Source of the DNA: K189A clade bacterium | GTDB lineage: Bacteria > Pseudomonadota > Gammaproteobacteria > Pseudomonadales > Azotimanducaceae | DNA length: 51,339 nt | NCBI GenBank assembly: GCA_902565895.1 | Contig: CACFGV010000013.1 | Location: 1 to 51,339, forward strand | Reading direction: 5' to 3' | In this document: in pieces, positions 34,601 to 42,350 of the stretch | How the letters are laid out: the number at the start of each line of letters is the position of its first letter | Numbering within the stretch: the stretch's first letter is position 1 | The notes under the pieces: model-generated | The model's input: only the letters and a program-made list of their open reading frames with translations | Database searches by the model: none | Told to the model about the DNA's origin: nothing | Made by a program: the position numbers and the translations under genes

Positions 34601-35800
34601 ATGGATTTAAACGCTTTTCGTGAAGAAGCCAGAGATTGGTTAGAAAGCAACTGCCCTCAGGCTATGCGCCTCGGCGCCGTGCACTTTGAAGACGCCTACG
34701 AGCTGTATCAGACCGACGAAGCGTTGGAATGGCGGGATCGTGCAGTCACTCGCGGCTGGACAGCGCCTGCATGGCCCACCCAATACGGCGGCGGTGGTTT
34801 GAGCCGAGAACAACACCAGGTACTGGCTCAGGAAATGGCGCGGATAAAGGCATTGCCCCCTGCCACAGGAATGGGCCTGGCCATGATTGGACCGACCATC
34901 TTAGAGTTGGGTACCGAAGAGCAACGTCAACGTCACATTCCCCGCATCATTACCGGCGAAGCTCAGTGGTGCCAAGGTTATTCCGAGCCAGGTGCGGGCT
35001 CTGATTTGGCAGGGCTACAAACCAAAGCAGTTCTTGAGGGTGACGAGTTCATTATCAATGGTCAGAAAATTTGGACCAGTGGTGCGCAGTACGCCAATTG
35101 GATGTTCGCCCTAGTACGCACGGATCCCGAAGCACCGAAACACGAAGGCATCAGCTTTGTACTGCTGCCAATGGATCAACCCGGTGTCACCGTGAAGCCG
35201 ATCAAGTTGATCTCTGGCTCCTCACCGTTTTGTGAAACATTCTTCGATAACGCCGTGGCCAAACGTGAAGACCTGATTGGAGAAATGAACAAAGGCTGGA
35301 GTGTTGGCAAGCGTCTACTGCAATACGAACGCAACGCCACCACCCGCAGCAAGCCAAAAAATGGCGACAAGAAAAAAGCGGCTGCGAAGCCAAAGGCCAA
35401 TCCATATGCAGAGATTGCTAAAAAATATGCAGGCACTGATGCTCAGGGACGCATCGCTGATGATGCCAGCCGCGAAGAAGTACTGGATCAGGTTATGGCA
35501 GAACAAGCCTTAGCCTTGACCACTCGCCGCGTGGTTGAGGAAAGCAAATCGACGGGCGCTCCTGGCGCCGCGACCTCGATCTTCAAGTTGGTGGGCTCTT
35601 CCCTGTCACGTTCTGGTTCAGAGCTGAAGTCTCGCCTGCGCGGTACCGCTGGTTTGGTTTGGGAAAGTAATGAGTTCAGCGAGGACGAGTTGGAGTCGAC
35701 CCGCAGCTGGTTGCGCGACCGCGCGGTAACGATCTACGGTGGCACCAATGAGGTGCAACAAAATATCATCGCAAAGCGCGTGTTAGGACTTCCTGATTAG
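34601..35800 (+). CDS. Acyl-CoA dehydrogenase (paralogue 2) with Lys-rich insertion
   Basis: A 399-residue acyl-CoA dehydrogenase paralogous to the one at 2804-3991, sharing GPTILELGT-EEQ, GYSEPGAGSDLA (127-138) and KRVLGLPD at the C-terminus. As in copy 1 the YEG glutamate is missing (IYGGTNEVQ) and Glu243 in LLQYERN is the candidate base. It carries a Lys/Ala-rich segment (about 250-290, SKPKNGDKKKAAAKPK then YAEIAKKYAG) where copy 1 has a shorter Gly/Ser stretch. GAGGTCGAGAG precedes the ATG. The palindrome at 34513-34528 suggests its own regulation. Confidence 0.92.
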   Translation: MDLNAFREEARDWLESNCPQAMRLGAVHFEDAYELYQTDEALEWRDRAVTRGWTAPAWPTQYGGGGLSREQHQVLAQEMARIKALPPATGMGLAMIGPTILELGTEEQRQRHIPRIITGEAQWCQGYSEPGAGSDLAGLQTKAVLEGDEFIINGQKIWTSGAQYANWMFALVRTDPEAPKHEGISFVLLPMDQPGVTVKPIKLISGSSPFCETFFDNAVAKREDLIGEMNKGWSVGKRLLQYERNATTRSKPKNGDKKKAAAKPKANPYAEIAKKYAGTDAQGRIADDASREEVLDQVMAEQALALTTRRVVEESKSTGAPGAATSIFKLVGSSLSRSGSELKSRLRGTAGLVWESNEFSEDELESTRSWLRDRAVTIYGGTNEVQQNIIAKRVLGLPD

Positions 35801-35845
35801 CTGATAAATAGCACTGATAGACCGCATTCATAGGCTACTGCACTG

Positions 35846-37210
35846 TTAAGGTAAACGGTGGGTCACTGCTCCGGACCGGATCGTGGCCTGCACCTTGACG
35901 TTGGCAACTTGTTTTTTCGCCTCACACCACGGCAGCTGCAAAAGACAAAGGTCTGCATTGGCGCCCACTCTGGTCTCCCGCGCTGGCTCTTTAAGCCCAT
36001 GAGCATTCAGCAGATAACCGCGTAAGGAGTGATCAGGGCTAACTCTTTCTTGGCCGCCAATGGTCGTGCCGGATTGAGTTGTGCGTCGACTGGCGGCGTC
36101 CATGACCTTCCAAGGGTTCACTGGCCCATAGGGACCGTCACTACTTACAACGGTATTCACACCTGCTTCCAGCAGAGCGCGATGCCGGTACAGTACTTCG
36201 ATCTCTCGCGGTTCCAGATCCTTTAAATACTGGTCTCCGCGTTGCCATAAAAAACCTGGCTGGGTGACCACTGAGATTCCCCGCTGTTTAAGACGCGGCA
36301 ACATCTCGTCATAGACAATAGCGGCGTGCTCAATGCGATCTCGCGAATCCGCTGGCACTTGTTCCAGCGCAGTTAACGCAAAGAGAAGTTCTAGGTGACT
36401 TACGCAGTGAAAAGCAATCGAGCGCCCTCGATTACGAGCACGTTGCAAACGAACGACCAAATTTTCTAAGTCTGGGAGAGAGTCCTCATCTAGTATCACC
36501 TTTAACGGCCCGGCATGCAGGCTATCATCACCCATTAACAAGACATCTTGCTGAAGCACACCATCGCTTTGCCATTGCGCAAAGAGCTGTGCAGTTTGTT
36601 GCGAGTTAGTCGCGGAGGTATCAGTAAAACCGGTAACGCCATAGCTCGACAACTGTCGAGACAGAGAACTTATATCGGACGTTAAATCAGCAGATAAACG
36701 CTCTCTTAACCAGCCATCCAAACGAAACAGTCGACCTGTGACTGCACCGCTGGAGTCAACTTCCACTCCGTCAATGTCGGCATACTGCTGTAGCTGGAGT
36801 AATTCAATTGCAGCCGAATTCAGCATCCACGCCTTGCCACTACGATGTTGTATACGCACTGGTCGATTATCCGCCAGCTCATCAAGAGCCCTTACTTGCA
36901 GTTCTCCAGCTATGCTTTCGTGATAGTTAACGCCCCGCAACCACCCAGAGCCAGTCTGCTGCCTCAACAACCGACCTAATTCATCAGGACCGGTAATATC
37001 AACAGCGCCACAATCCACTGAGTTCGCCCAAGCCGCTGTAGCAAGGAAGTGCATATGGTGATCATGCAGGCCGGGCAATAGAGCGCCACCCTGTGCATCG
37101 ATCACCGACTCGCCTGGCGCAGGTTGAATGCTCGAACTGAGTTCCAAAATTTTGTCTTGGAAACGCACATCCAACCGCACACCATCAACTTCGGCGTTAA
37201 CAATTAACAT
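35846..37210 (-). CDS. Amidohydrolase (YtcJ/amidohydrolase_3 type)
   Basis: A 454-residue metal-dependent hydrolase. The metal motif HDHHMH (49-54) is followed by a carbamylated-Lys/His barrel with IAFHCVSHLELL, RIEHAAIVYDEML and VSSDGPYGPVNPW. This group hydrolyses amide or cyclic amide bonds; substrates are mostly unknown. The ATG at 37210 lies inside the end of the CoA-transferase gene (7-bp overlap), so translation is probably coupled; an upstream in-frame start would add 22 residues inside that gene. The pairing with a CoA-transferase of this type is familiar to me from actinobacterial gene sets. Confidence 0.85.
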   Translation of the reverse strand: MLIVNAEVDGVRLDVRFQDKILELSSSIQPAPGESVIDAQGGALLPGLHDHHMHFLATAAWANSVDCGAVDITGPDELGRLLRQQTGSGWLRGVNYHESIAGELQVRALDELADNRPVRIQHRSGKAWMLNSAAIELLQLQQYADIDGVEVDSSGAVTGRLFRLDGWLRERLSADLTSDISSLSRQLSSYGVTGFTDTSATNSQQTAQLFAQWQSDGVLQQDVLLMGDDSLHAGPLKVILDEDSLPDLENLVVRLQRARNRGRSIAFHCVSHLELLFALTALEQVPADSRDRIEHAAIVYDEMLPRLKQRGISVVTQPGFLWQRGDQYLKDLEPREIEVLYRHRALLEAGVNTVVSSDGPYGPVNPWKVMDAASRRTTQSGTTIGGQERVSPDHSLRGYLLNAHGLKEPARETRVGANADLCLLQLPWCEAKKQVANVKVQATIRSGAVTHRLP

Positions 37211-38343
37211 CGCAAAGCGGGCCTTCTTAGCGCAGCGGTGGCTTGACCGTTGTGCTTTTGCAGCCATTCGACACAAAAGCGAGCGGCACGGAACAACGAA
37301 AAATCTACCAACCCCGCTGTTTGTTTTTGCCGTAAGTGCAGAATCACCGAAGCCGCCAACAGGCCCGTTAACGGATCAGCAATGGCATCCCCCGTAAATT
37401 GGGGTTGATTGGGATCTGACCAATCTACAGCGCCCGCAGCTATAGCCACGTCGTCGCCAAAACCTACCCACTGACCAAACGGCAACTCTCGCCCGTAAGC
37501 GGTCAGCGACAGCCACAATTTATCTGGCCGGCCTTGCTCTGTGGAAAGTTGATTGATGCGTGCGTATTCAAGCCCTAGGGCTTCGAGCGCCCTCGGCCGC
37601 GATCCCTCAATGACAACATCTGCGCTGATCAACAAATCACGCAACCGCGCCAGGTCCTTTGAATCTGAGAAGTCGCATTGCCGGCATTCCTTATCTTTAT
37701 GTAACGCTGCAAATAGGTGGGGACTACCTTGGCGAGCACCATCGGGGCGACCAATGGATTCCACTTTAATCACTTCAAAACCACATTGAGCCAGCACATG
37801 TGAGCACAACGGTCCGGCCCACAGCGCCGACAGGTCCACTACTCGTGGCGCTGTCGCCGGGTCAGCAGATGCCTGTTGCAAACTATCTCGCCAATTGTCT
37901 TGGAGAGGTTCTGCAGGGAAAGAAAGCGCAAGCCCCATAAGACGACCACGCTCTACTACCGCCTCAGTTGACTGTTGCGCAACTGCCTGTGCCACCTGTT
38001 CCCAATTTTCAGCCGGTGTTTGTAACCACGCTGGCAGCAACGACCAGTCCTCGATTCGAGCCATGTTCAACGCTATATGGCCGCTCAACGAAGGCAGCAA
38101 TCGGCAGAATTTATTTGCTGAAAAGTGTTCCTTGGGTGCAATACCCAATTCAGCAGCACGTTCCCACAACAAATCAGAGCCAACAACTCCAGCCAGCAAC
38201 TCGGGGTTAAATCTGCGCAAACTTTGCAGCACCACATCGGCACATTCGTTGAGATTGCAAACCGGTATACTCCCAGTATCCAACACGCTGTCTGTTATGA
38301 GCTCATCACCCAAAATACACACTCCTGATGAACTACGACGCAT
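37204..38343 (-). CDS. Family III (CaiB/BaiF) CoA-transferase, apparently circularly permuted
   Basis: A 379-residue CoA-transferase. The segment that normally opens the family, VVDLSALWAGPLCSHVLAQ followed by FEVIKVES, lies at residues 168-195 instead of near residue 10. The probable catalytic Asp is D323 in IADPLTG (equivalent to Asp169 of formyl-CoA transferase), and the protein ends about 55 residues later, where the normal family continues for about 190. Residues 70-150 (RLLPSLSGHIALNMARIEDW ... WEQVAQAVAQQ ... GRLMGLALSFPAEP) match the normal C-terminal part. It would move CoA between acids. ATG at 38343, no strong ribosome site (GAAGAA); it diverges from crotonase 4. Confidence 0.85.
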   Translation of the reverse strand: MRRSSSGVCILGDELITDSVLDTGSIPVCNLNECADVVLQSLRRFNPELLAGVVGSDLLWERAAELGIAPKEHFSANKFCRLLPSLSGHIALNMARIEDWSLLPAWLQTPAENWEQVAQAVAQQSTEAVVERGRLMGLALSFPAEPLQDNWRDSLQQASADPATAPRVVDLSALWAGPLCSHVLAQCGFEVIKVESIGRPDGARQGSPHLFAALHKDKECRQCDFSDSKDLARLRDLLISADVVIEGSRPRALEALGLEYARINQLSTEQGRPDKLWLSLTAYGRELPFGQWVGFGDDVAIAAGAVDWSDPNQPQFTGDAIADPLTGLLAASVILHLRQKQTAGLVDFSLFRAARFCVEWLQKHNGQATAALRRPALRC

Positions 38344-38362
38344 CGTAAGTTCTTCGTTGCTG

Positions 38363-39286
38363 ATGGAGACCTACAACATAGCCCACGGCTGCAACTATAT
38401 GATCGTTACAGCCAGCGACCTTGAACCTATATTGCCCTTATCGCCGCTGCCAAATTGCCCAATTATTGCTTTGTGGGAAGATCCTGGGAAGGTCCCAAAT
38501 GCGATTGAATTAGCGACTTTTGACTGCTGGGCAACACCTGACGAACTGGAACACTTACTTCAAGCCATCACGGCTCAGCCTATTGCCGCTACGGTGTTGT
38601 GCCAAACATTGCGGCAAACCTTAAAACTAGGCGTCGAACAAGCCTTGATGAGCGAATCTCTTGCCTACAGCGTGTTGCAATCCAGTACAGGATTTCTGCA
38701 GTGGCTAGAGACAAGACCCAAACCCACCCTGAACCAGGAGGAAGGGCCCGCAGTCCTTATCCAGCGAGAAGATAATGCATTGGCCATTACCCTGAACAGG
38801 CCCGAACAACACAACGCTTACAATGCTCAAATGCGCGATGAGCTATGGGCCGCCTTGCAGCTTGCGAGCGTCGACACGAGTATCAATAACGTTACGCTGC
38901 GCGGCAACGGCCCATCTTTTTGTTCTGGCGGCGATCTTTCAGAGTTCGGCGCCGTTGACGATTCAGGCATCGCCCACATCGTGCGCACCAGCCGCAGCCC
39001 TGGGCTTTTGCTCCACCAACTTGGCAAACGCACAAGCGTTGAGCTGCACGGCGCCTGCATAGGTGCCGGTATCGAGTTGCCAGCCTTTTGCGGCCATATC
39101 ATCGCCACGCCCGACACTTCTTTTAAGTTACCGGAAGTGGCTTTAGGACTTATCCCTGGGGCCGGTGGCACAGTGAGCATAAGTCGCCGCATTGGGCGGC
39201 ATGCTACCGCAAAGCTTGCGTTAGGCGGCGAATCCATTGACGCAGAAGACGCATTGAGATTCGGCTTGATCGATGCAATACATTAA
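38363..39286 (+). CDS. Enoyl-CoA hydratase (crotonase 4), apparently circularly permuted
   Basis: A 307-residue crotonase with both canonical catalytic glutamates: E238 in GAGIELPAF and E258 in KLPEVALGLIPGAGG, exactly 20 apart as in rat hydratase; oxyanion segments are FCSGGDL and HGACIGAG. The core starts only at about residue 128 (VLIQREDNALAITLNRPE) and stops at GLIDAIH, lacking the 70-residue C-terminal helical part. A segment of that type (residues 58-120: ITAQPIAATVLCQTLRQTL ... ESLAYSVLQSSTGFLQWLETR) lies before the core. Residues 30-55 (PNCPIIALWEDPG) look like a faint crotonase remnant. ATG at 38363 is a guess; ATG at 38297 is in frame. No clear ribosome site. Confidence 0.82.
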   Translation: METYNIAHGCNYMIVTASDLEPILPLSPLPNCPIIALWEDPGKVPNAIELATFDCWATPDELEHLLQAITAQPIAATVLCQTLRQTLKLGVEQALMSESLAYSVLQSSTGFLQWLETRPKPTLNQEEGPAVLIQREDNALAITLNRPEQHNAYNAQMRDELWAALQLASVDTSINNVTLRGNGPSFCSGGDLSEFGAVDDSGIAHIVRTSRSPGLLLHQLGKRTSVELHGACIGAGIELPAFCGHIIATPDTSFKLPEVALGLIPGAGGTVSISRRIGRHATAKLALGGESIDAEDALRFGLIDAIH

Positions 39287-40803
39287 TTCTGTGCGGGTTT
39301 GCCCAGTTCAGTACGCACGACTCGGCGCAGCAGCTTACCAGTTTCGTTGTAAGGCAACTCCTTCCAGACCTGGATCAGCTCTGGCACCCGAGAACTGCGC
39401 AAGCGGTCTTTGACAAAGTCCTGTAACTCCGCGACTTCGATCTCAGCTCCGGGCTTTGCCACCACCGCCGCCGCTACGGCTTCGCCCCATTTTTCGCTCG
39501 GTACACCAACCACCGCGACGTCAGCAACTGCCGGGTGAGTGAGCATGACGTCCTCGATCTCGCCGGGCGAAAGGTTTTCGCCACCCCGAACAATCACGTC
39601 GTCGGCGCGACCCTCTAAAAACAAATATCCCTCGTCATCTAAGCTTCCAGCATCCCGGGTTGGGAACCATCCGGCGCTATCGATCACGGATCCGCGACCC
39701 TCGTACTCGCCAGATACCTGTTCTCCACGGACATAGATCTCACCCCGCTCACCCGCAGATACTTGGTGACCGTCCTCATCACGGATTTCGATCTCAACAC
39801 CAGGCAGCGGCCGACCCACCGACACCAAACGGCGACGTTCTGTGTCTGTGCTGGCCGCAGCAGCTTGTCTGTGTTCTTCTGGCCCTAGCACGCAAATGGT
39901 CGAGCTGGTCTCGGTAAGACCATAAGCGTTCGAGAAGTCCGTATCCGGGAATAAAGTCATCGCTTTTTCGATGACACTTAATGGCATTTTGCCGCCACCA
40001 TATGACAGGCTGCTAAGATGTGGCATTTGCGCATCCGACACGCCCTCGGCTTCTAGACATTCGACGATCCGCGCTAGCATCGTTGGCACCACAAAGGCGG
40101 TGCTGATTTTGTATTTGCGCGCTAATTCGATCCAGGCTTCGGCGGTAAAGTTGGGCAACTGCACAACGTGGCGGCCGGAATAGACCGAGCTCATGATCGC
40201 CGCAATGCCTGCGATATGGTATGGCGGCACACACACCAGAGCAGCATCGCTGTCTTGTGCGCCGGCAAATTCTACTGACCCCAAAATGTACGAGACCAGG
40301 TGCTTGTGTCTAAGCACCGCAGCCTTAGGCTCACCGGTAGTACCGCTGGTGAACAACAAAACTGCAATGTCTTCCGGATCCATCGCCCACGGATCTTCTA
40401 TGCCATGATCATGCTGGGTGTCGTCAAGAAAACTTTGAGTGCTCGCCGCATTAACGTCATCTGTCGCGCCCAGTTCGGCGACTCGCTCAGCGTCGGTAAT
40501 CAAATACGCAGGCGTAACCCGTGCCAGCAGCGCCTTAATCTCTGCATCCGTGAGTCGATAATTCAACGGAACATAAGGCACGCCAGCCCACGCACTGGCG
40601 AACAAGCTCAGTGGCGTGCCCAAATTGCTGACATCTAATTTCACTAGGCGGCTCGCGCCACTGGCCTGGATAGTACCCGCGCGCAAACGCGCTGCATCAA
40701 AGAGTTGTTGATAAGTAAAACTGACACCCGTGCTGCCATCGGTGAATGCCAACCGCTCGGGAAAAGCCGCGCTGGCCATTTCCAGCAACATCATTACGTT
40801 CAT
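39283..40803 (-). CDS. Acyl-CoA synthetase (AMP-forming) 2
   Basis: A 506-residue adenylate-forming ligase that activates a carboxylic acid to its CoA ester. The P-loop LFTSGTTGEPK is at 150-160, the A5 region is NAYGLTETSS, the hinge contains EGRADDVIVRGGEN, and the catalytic Lys is K490 in NETGKLLRR. It differs clearly from synthetase 1. The stop overlaps that of the convergent crotonase 4 in TTAA (39283-39286). Upstream it is separated by 8 bp from the small protein gene, so the two are co-transcribed. Confidence 0.93.
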   Translation of the reverse strand: MNVMMLLEMASAAFPERLAFTDGSTGVSFTYQQLFDAARLRAGTIQASGASRLVKLDVSNLGTPLSLFASAWAGVPYVPLNYRLTDAEIKALLARVTPAYLITDAERVAELGATDDVNAASTQSFLDDTQHDHGIEDPWAMDPEDIAVLLFTSGTTGEPKAAVLRHKHLVSYILGSVEFAGAQDSDAALVCVPPYHIAGIAAIMSSVYSGRHVVQLPNFTAEAWIELARKYKISTAFVVPTMLARIVECLEAEGVSDAQMPHLSSLSYGGGKMPLSVIEKAMTLFPDTDFSNAYGLTETSSTICVLGPEEHRQAAAASTDTERRRLVSVGRPLPGVEIEIRDEDGHQVSAGERGEIYVRGEQVSGEYEGRGSVIDSAGWFPTRDAGSLDDEGYLFLEGRADDVIVRGGENLSPGEIEDVMLTHPAVADVAVVGVPSEKWGEAVAAAVVAKPGAEIEVAELQDFVKDRLRSSRVPELIQVWKELPYNETGKLLRRVVRTELGKPAQN

Positions 40804-40811
40804 GGGTTGCC

Positions 40812-41123
40812 CTAGTCAGTTTTAGGAAGTTTTTTCGTATCCTTCTGCAACAGCAGCGTACCGTTGGCCGCCAAACTGCCGTCGCCTGCCTTAACGCAAA
40901 GTACCTCTAAGGTTTCAGCCTCGTCAATGTAGCGCTTGCCCATGACCACACCCACCGCGTGATCAGGATGCACCTCGCCGCTAGGTGTGACCGACTCGCC
41001 AGCATCTACCATGGCTGCGCCGCCGCAGCTCATTTCTACCTCTGTATCCGGCGCCATCACCACCATAATTTCGCCTGAACAAACCGTGCTCTTTAAACGT
41101 GCGCCCATTTTCAATGCTGCCAC
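40812..41123 (-). CDS. Small conserved-looking protein of unknown function
   Basis: A 103-residue protein with Cys15 (KSTVCSGEIMVV) and Cys33 (MSCGGAAMV), then a Gly/Asp-rich beta-type sequence ending in Lys-rich KKLPKTD. I recall similar short proteins beside acyl-CoA synthetases in mycobacteria but cannot name the family. GTG at 41123 is the start because GGAGGGGATCAA precedes it; an upstream frame would add 28 residues without a ribosome site. It is 8 bp from the synthetase gene and may assist or bind its product; this is inference. Confidence 0.72.
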   Translation of the reverse strand: MAALKMGARLKSTVCSGEIMVVMAPDTEVEMSCGGAAMVDAGESVTPSGEVHPDHAVGVVMGKRYIDEAETLEVLCVKAGDGSLAANGTLLLQKDTKKLPKTD

Positions 41124-41186
41124 TTGATCCCCTCCTAGTTGAATGTGTGCCGATTCAGTAGATGATTCTAGGCACTCTCGCAACCG

Positions 41187-41216
41187 TTGACAAAGTGCGC
41201 TGCGCACGGGATCTTG
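41187..41216 (+). promoter_or_regulatory. Candidate promoter with palindromic operator before LLM copy 2
   Basis: TTGACA (41187-41192) is a perfect -35; 17 bp later GATCTT (41210-41215) is a poor -10. Within the spacer GTGCGC-T-GCGCAC (41195-41207) is a perfect inverted repeat with one-base centre, in the place a repressor would occupy. It lies in the 123-bp gap between the divergent small protein and LLM genes and could control either. Confidence 0.45.
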
Positions 41217-41246
41217 GCCCGCTAGCTAAAGCTAAAGGAGAGCATC

Positions 41247-42302
41247 TTGCGTATTTCCATATCCATAGGTTCCGCTTACTACAACGGTGAGGAATGGGAT
41301 CAACTGGTCGAATACACCCAGGCCGCCGACCACATGGGTGTACACGAGGCTTGGTCAGCAGAGGCCTGGGGCATGGATGCTATTGTCCCGCTGGCATATC
41401 TAGCTGCAAAAACCGAACGCATTCGGTTAGGCACCGGCATCATGCAAATCAGTTCCCGCGTACCTTCCATGATTGCTATGACCGCGCAAAGTTTAGACAC
41501 CGTGTCGAATGGCCGCTTTAACCTGGGACTAGGTGTCAGTGGCCCTCAAGTGGTGGAAGGATTGCATGGCGCAAAGTTCGCTAAGCCTTTATCACGTCTA
41601 CGAGAATGCGTTGATATTCTCCGTTTGGGTTTAGGCGGCGAGAAACTCCAGTACGACGGAGAACACTACACGTTGCCTCGACCCGGTGGCGAAGGGAAAC
41701 CCATACGTTTATCCCAACCACCCCGACCTAACCTGCCGATCTACCTAGCAACACTGGGGCCTAAATCGCTGCAAATGACTGGCGAAGTGGCCGACGGTTG
41801 GCTCGGCACCTGCTTTATGCCGGAGGCGGGCCATGTGTTCCTGGATGACCTTGAAGCGGGTGCAAAAGATGCGGGGCGCAGCCTGCAGGACATTGACATT
41901 CAGACCGGTGGCTACTTCGAGATCAGTGACGACGTTGATCGACTGGTGGCTGAACGCAAGCCCGCCATGGCCTTCACTTTGGGTGCAATGGGATCGGCGA
42001 AAACGAACTTTTACAACGACGCCTATTGCCGAGCCGGCTATGAGGATGACGCTAAGGCCGTTCAGAGCCTATGGATCGACGGCAAGCGTGACCAAGCCAT
42101 CGCTCGGGTACCCGACGAGATGGTTTTGTTAACCAACTTAATTGGTACAGAGACCATGGTGCGAGAACGCCTGAGAGCATTTCGAGACGCAGGTGTTAAT
42201 ACCATCCGCTTGGGTACCGGTGGCGGCAACTGGAGCGAGCGCACCGCCGCTTTGGAAGAAGCCACCGATCTGGTGCTCAACGAATCCGCCAGCTGGTCCT
42301 AA
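41247..42302 (+). CDS. LLM-class oxidoreductase, F420-dependent Rv3520c-like (copy 2)
   Basis: A 351-residue LLM oxidoreductase paralogous to 18177-19214: WSAEAWGMDA and GLGVSGPQVVEGLHG are in the same places, and the C-terminal LIGTETMVRERLRAFRDAGV segment matches AERIKERLQRWKTAG of copy 1. The family is annotated as coenzyme-F420-dependent from mycobacterial members; the cofactor here is inferred. It starts with TTG after AAAGGAGAGCATC, a strong ribosome site. It stands alone on the plus strand beside the divergent synthetase operon and converges on the GFA gene. Confidence 0.85.
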   Translation: MRISISIGSAYYNGEEWDQLVEYTQAADHMGVHEAWSAEAWGMDAIVPLAYLAAKTERIRLGTGIMQISSRVPSMIAMTAQSLDTVSNGRFNLGLGVSGPQVVEGLHGAKFAKPLSRLRECVDILRLGLGGEKLQYDGEHYTLPRPGGEGKPIRLSQPPRPNLPIYLATLGPKSLQMTGEVADGWLGTCFMPEAGHVFLDDLEAGAKDAGRSLQDIDIQTGGYFEISDDVDRLVAERKPAMAFTLGAMGSAKTNFYNDAYCRAGYEDDAKAVQSLWIDGKRDQAIARVPDEMVLLTNLIGTETMVRERLRAFRDAGVNTIRLGTGGGNWSERTAALEEATDLVLNESASWS

Positions 42303-42322
42303 GACCAGTAAGTAGCAACCGC

Positions 42323-42350
42323 GAGGGTGGGCGGCTGGCCACCCACCCTC
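42323..42350. terminator. GC-rich hairpin between convergent genes
   Basis: GAGGGTGGG (42323-42331) and CCCACCCTC (42342-42350) form a perfect 9-bp stem with a 10-base loop between the LLM stop and the GFA stop; the right arm overlaps the GFA stop codon. No T-run follows on either strand, so it is a structural transcript end or pause site more than a classic intrinsic terminator. Confidence 0.5.

Noticed and set aside
37895-38362. Upstream extension of the crotonase-4 frame
   Set aside because: It lies antisense inside the CoA-transferase coding region and its translation is low-complexity and unlike any domain; the in-frame ATG at 38363 or 38297 is a better start.
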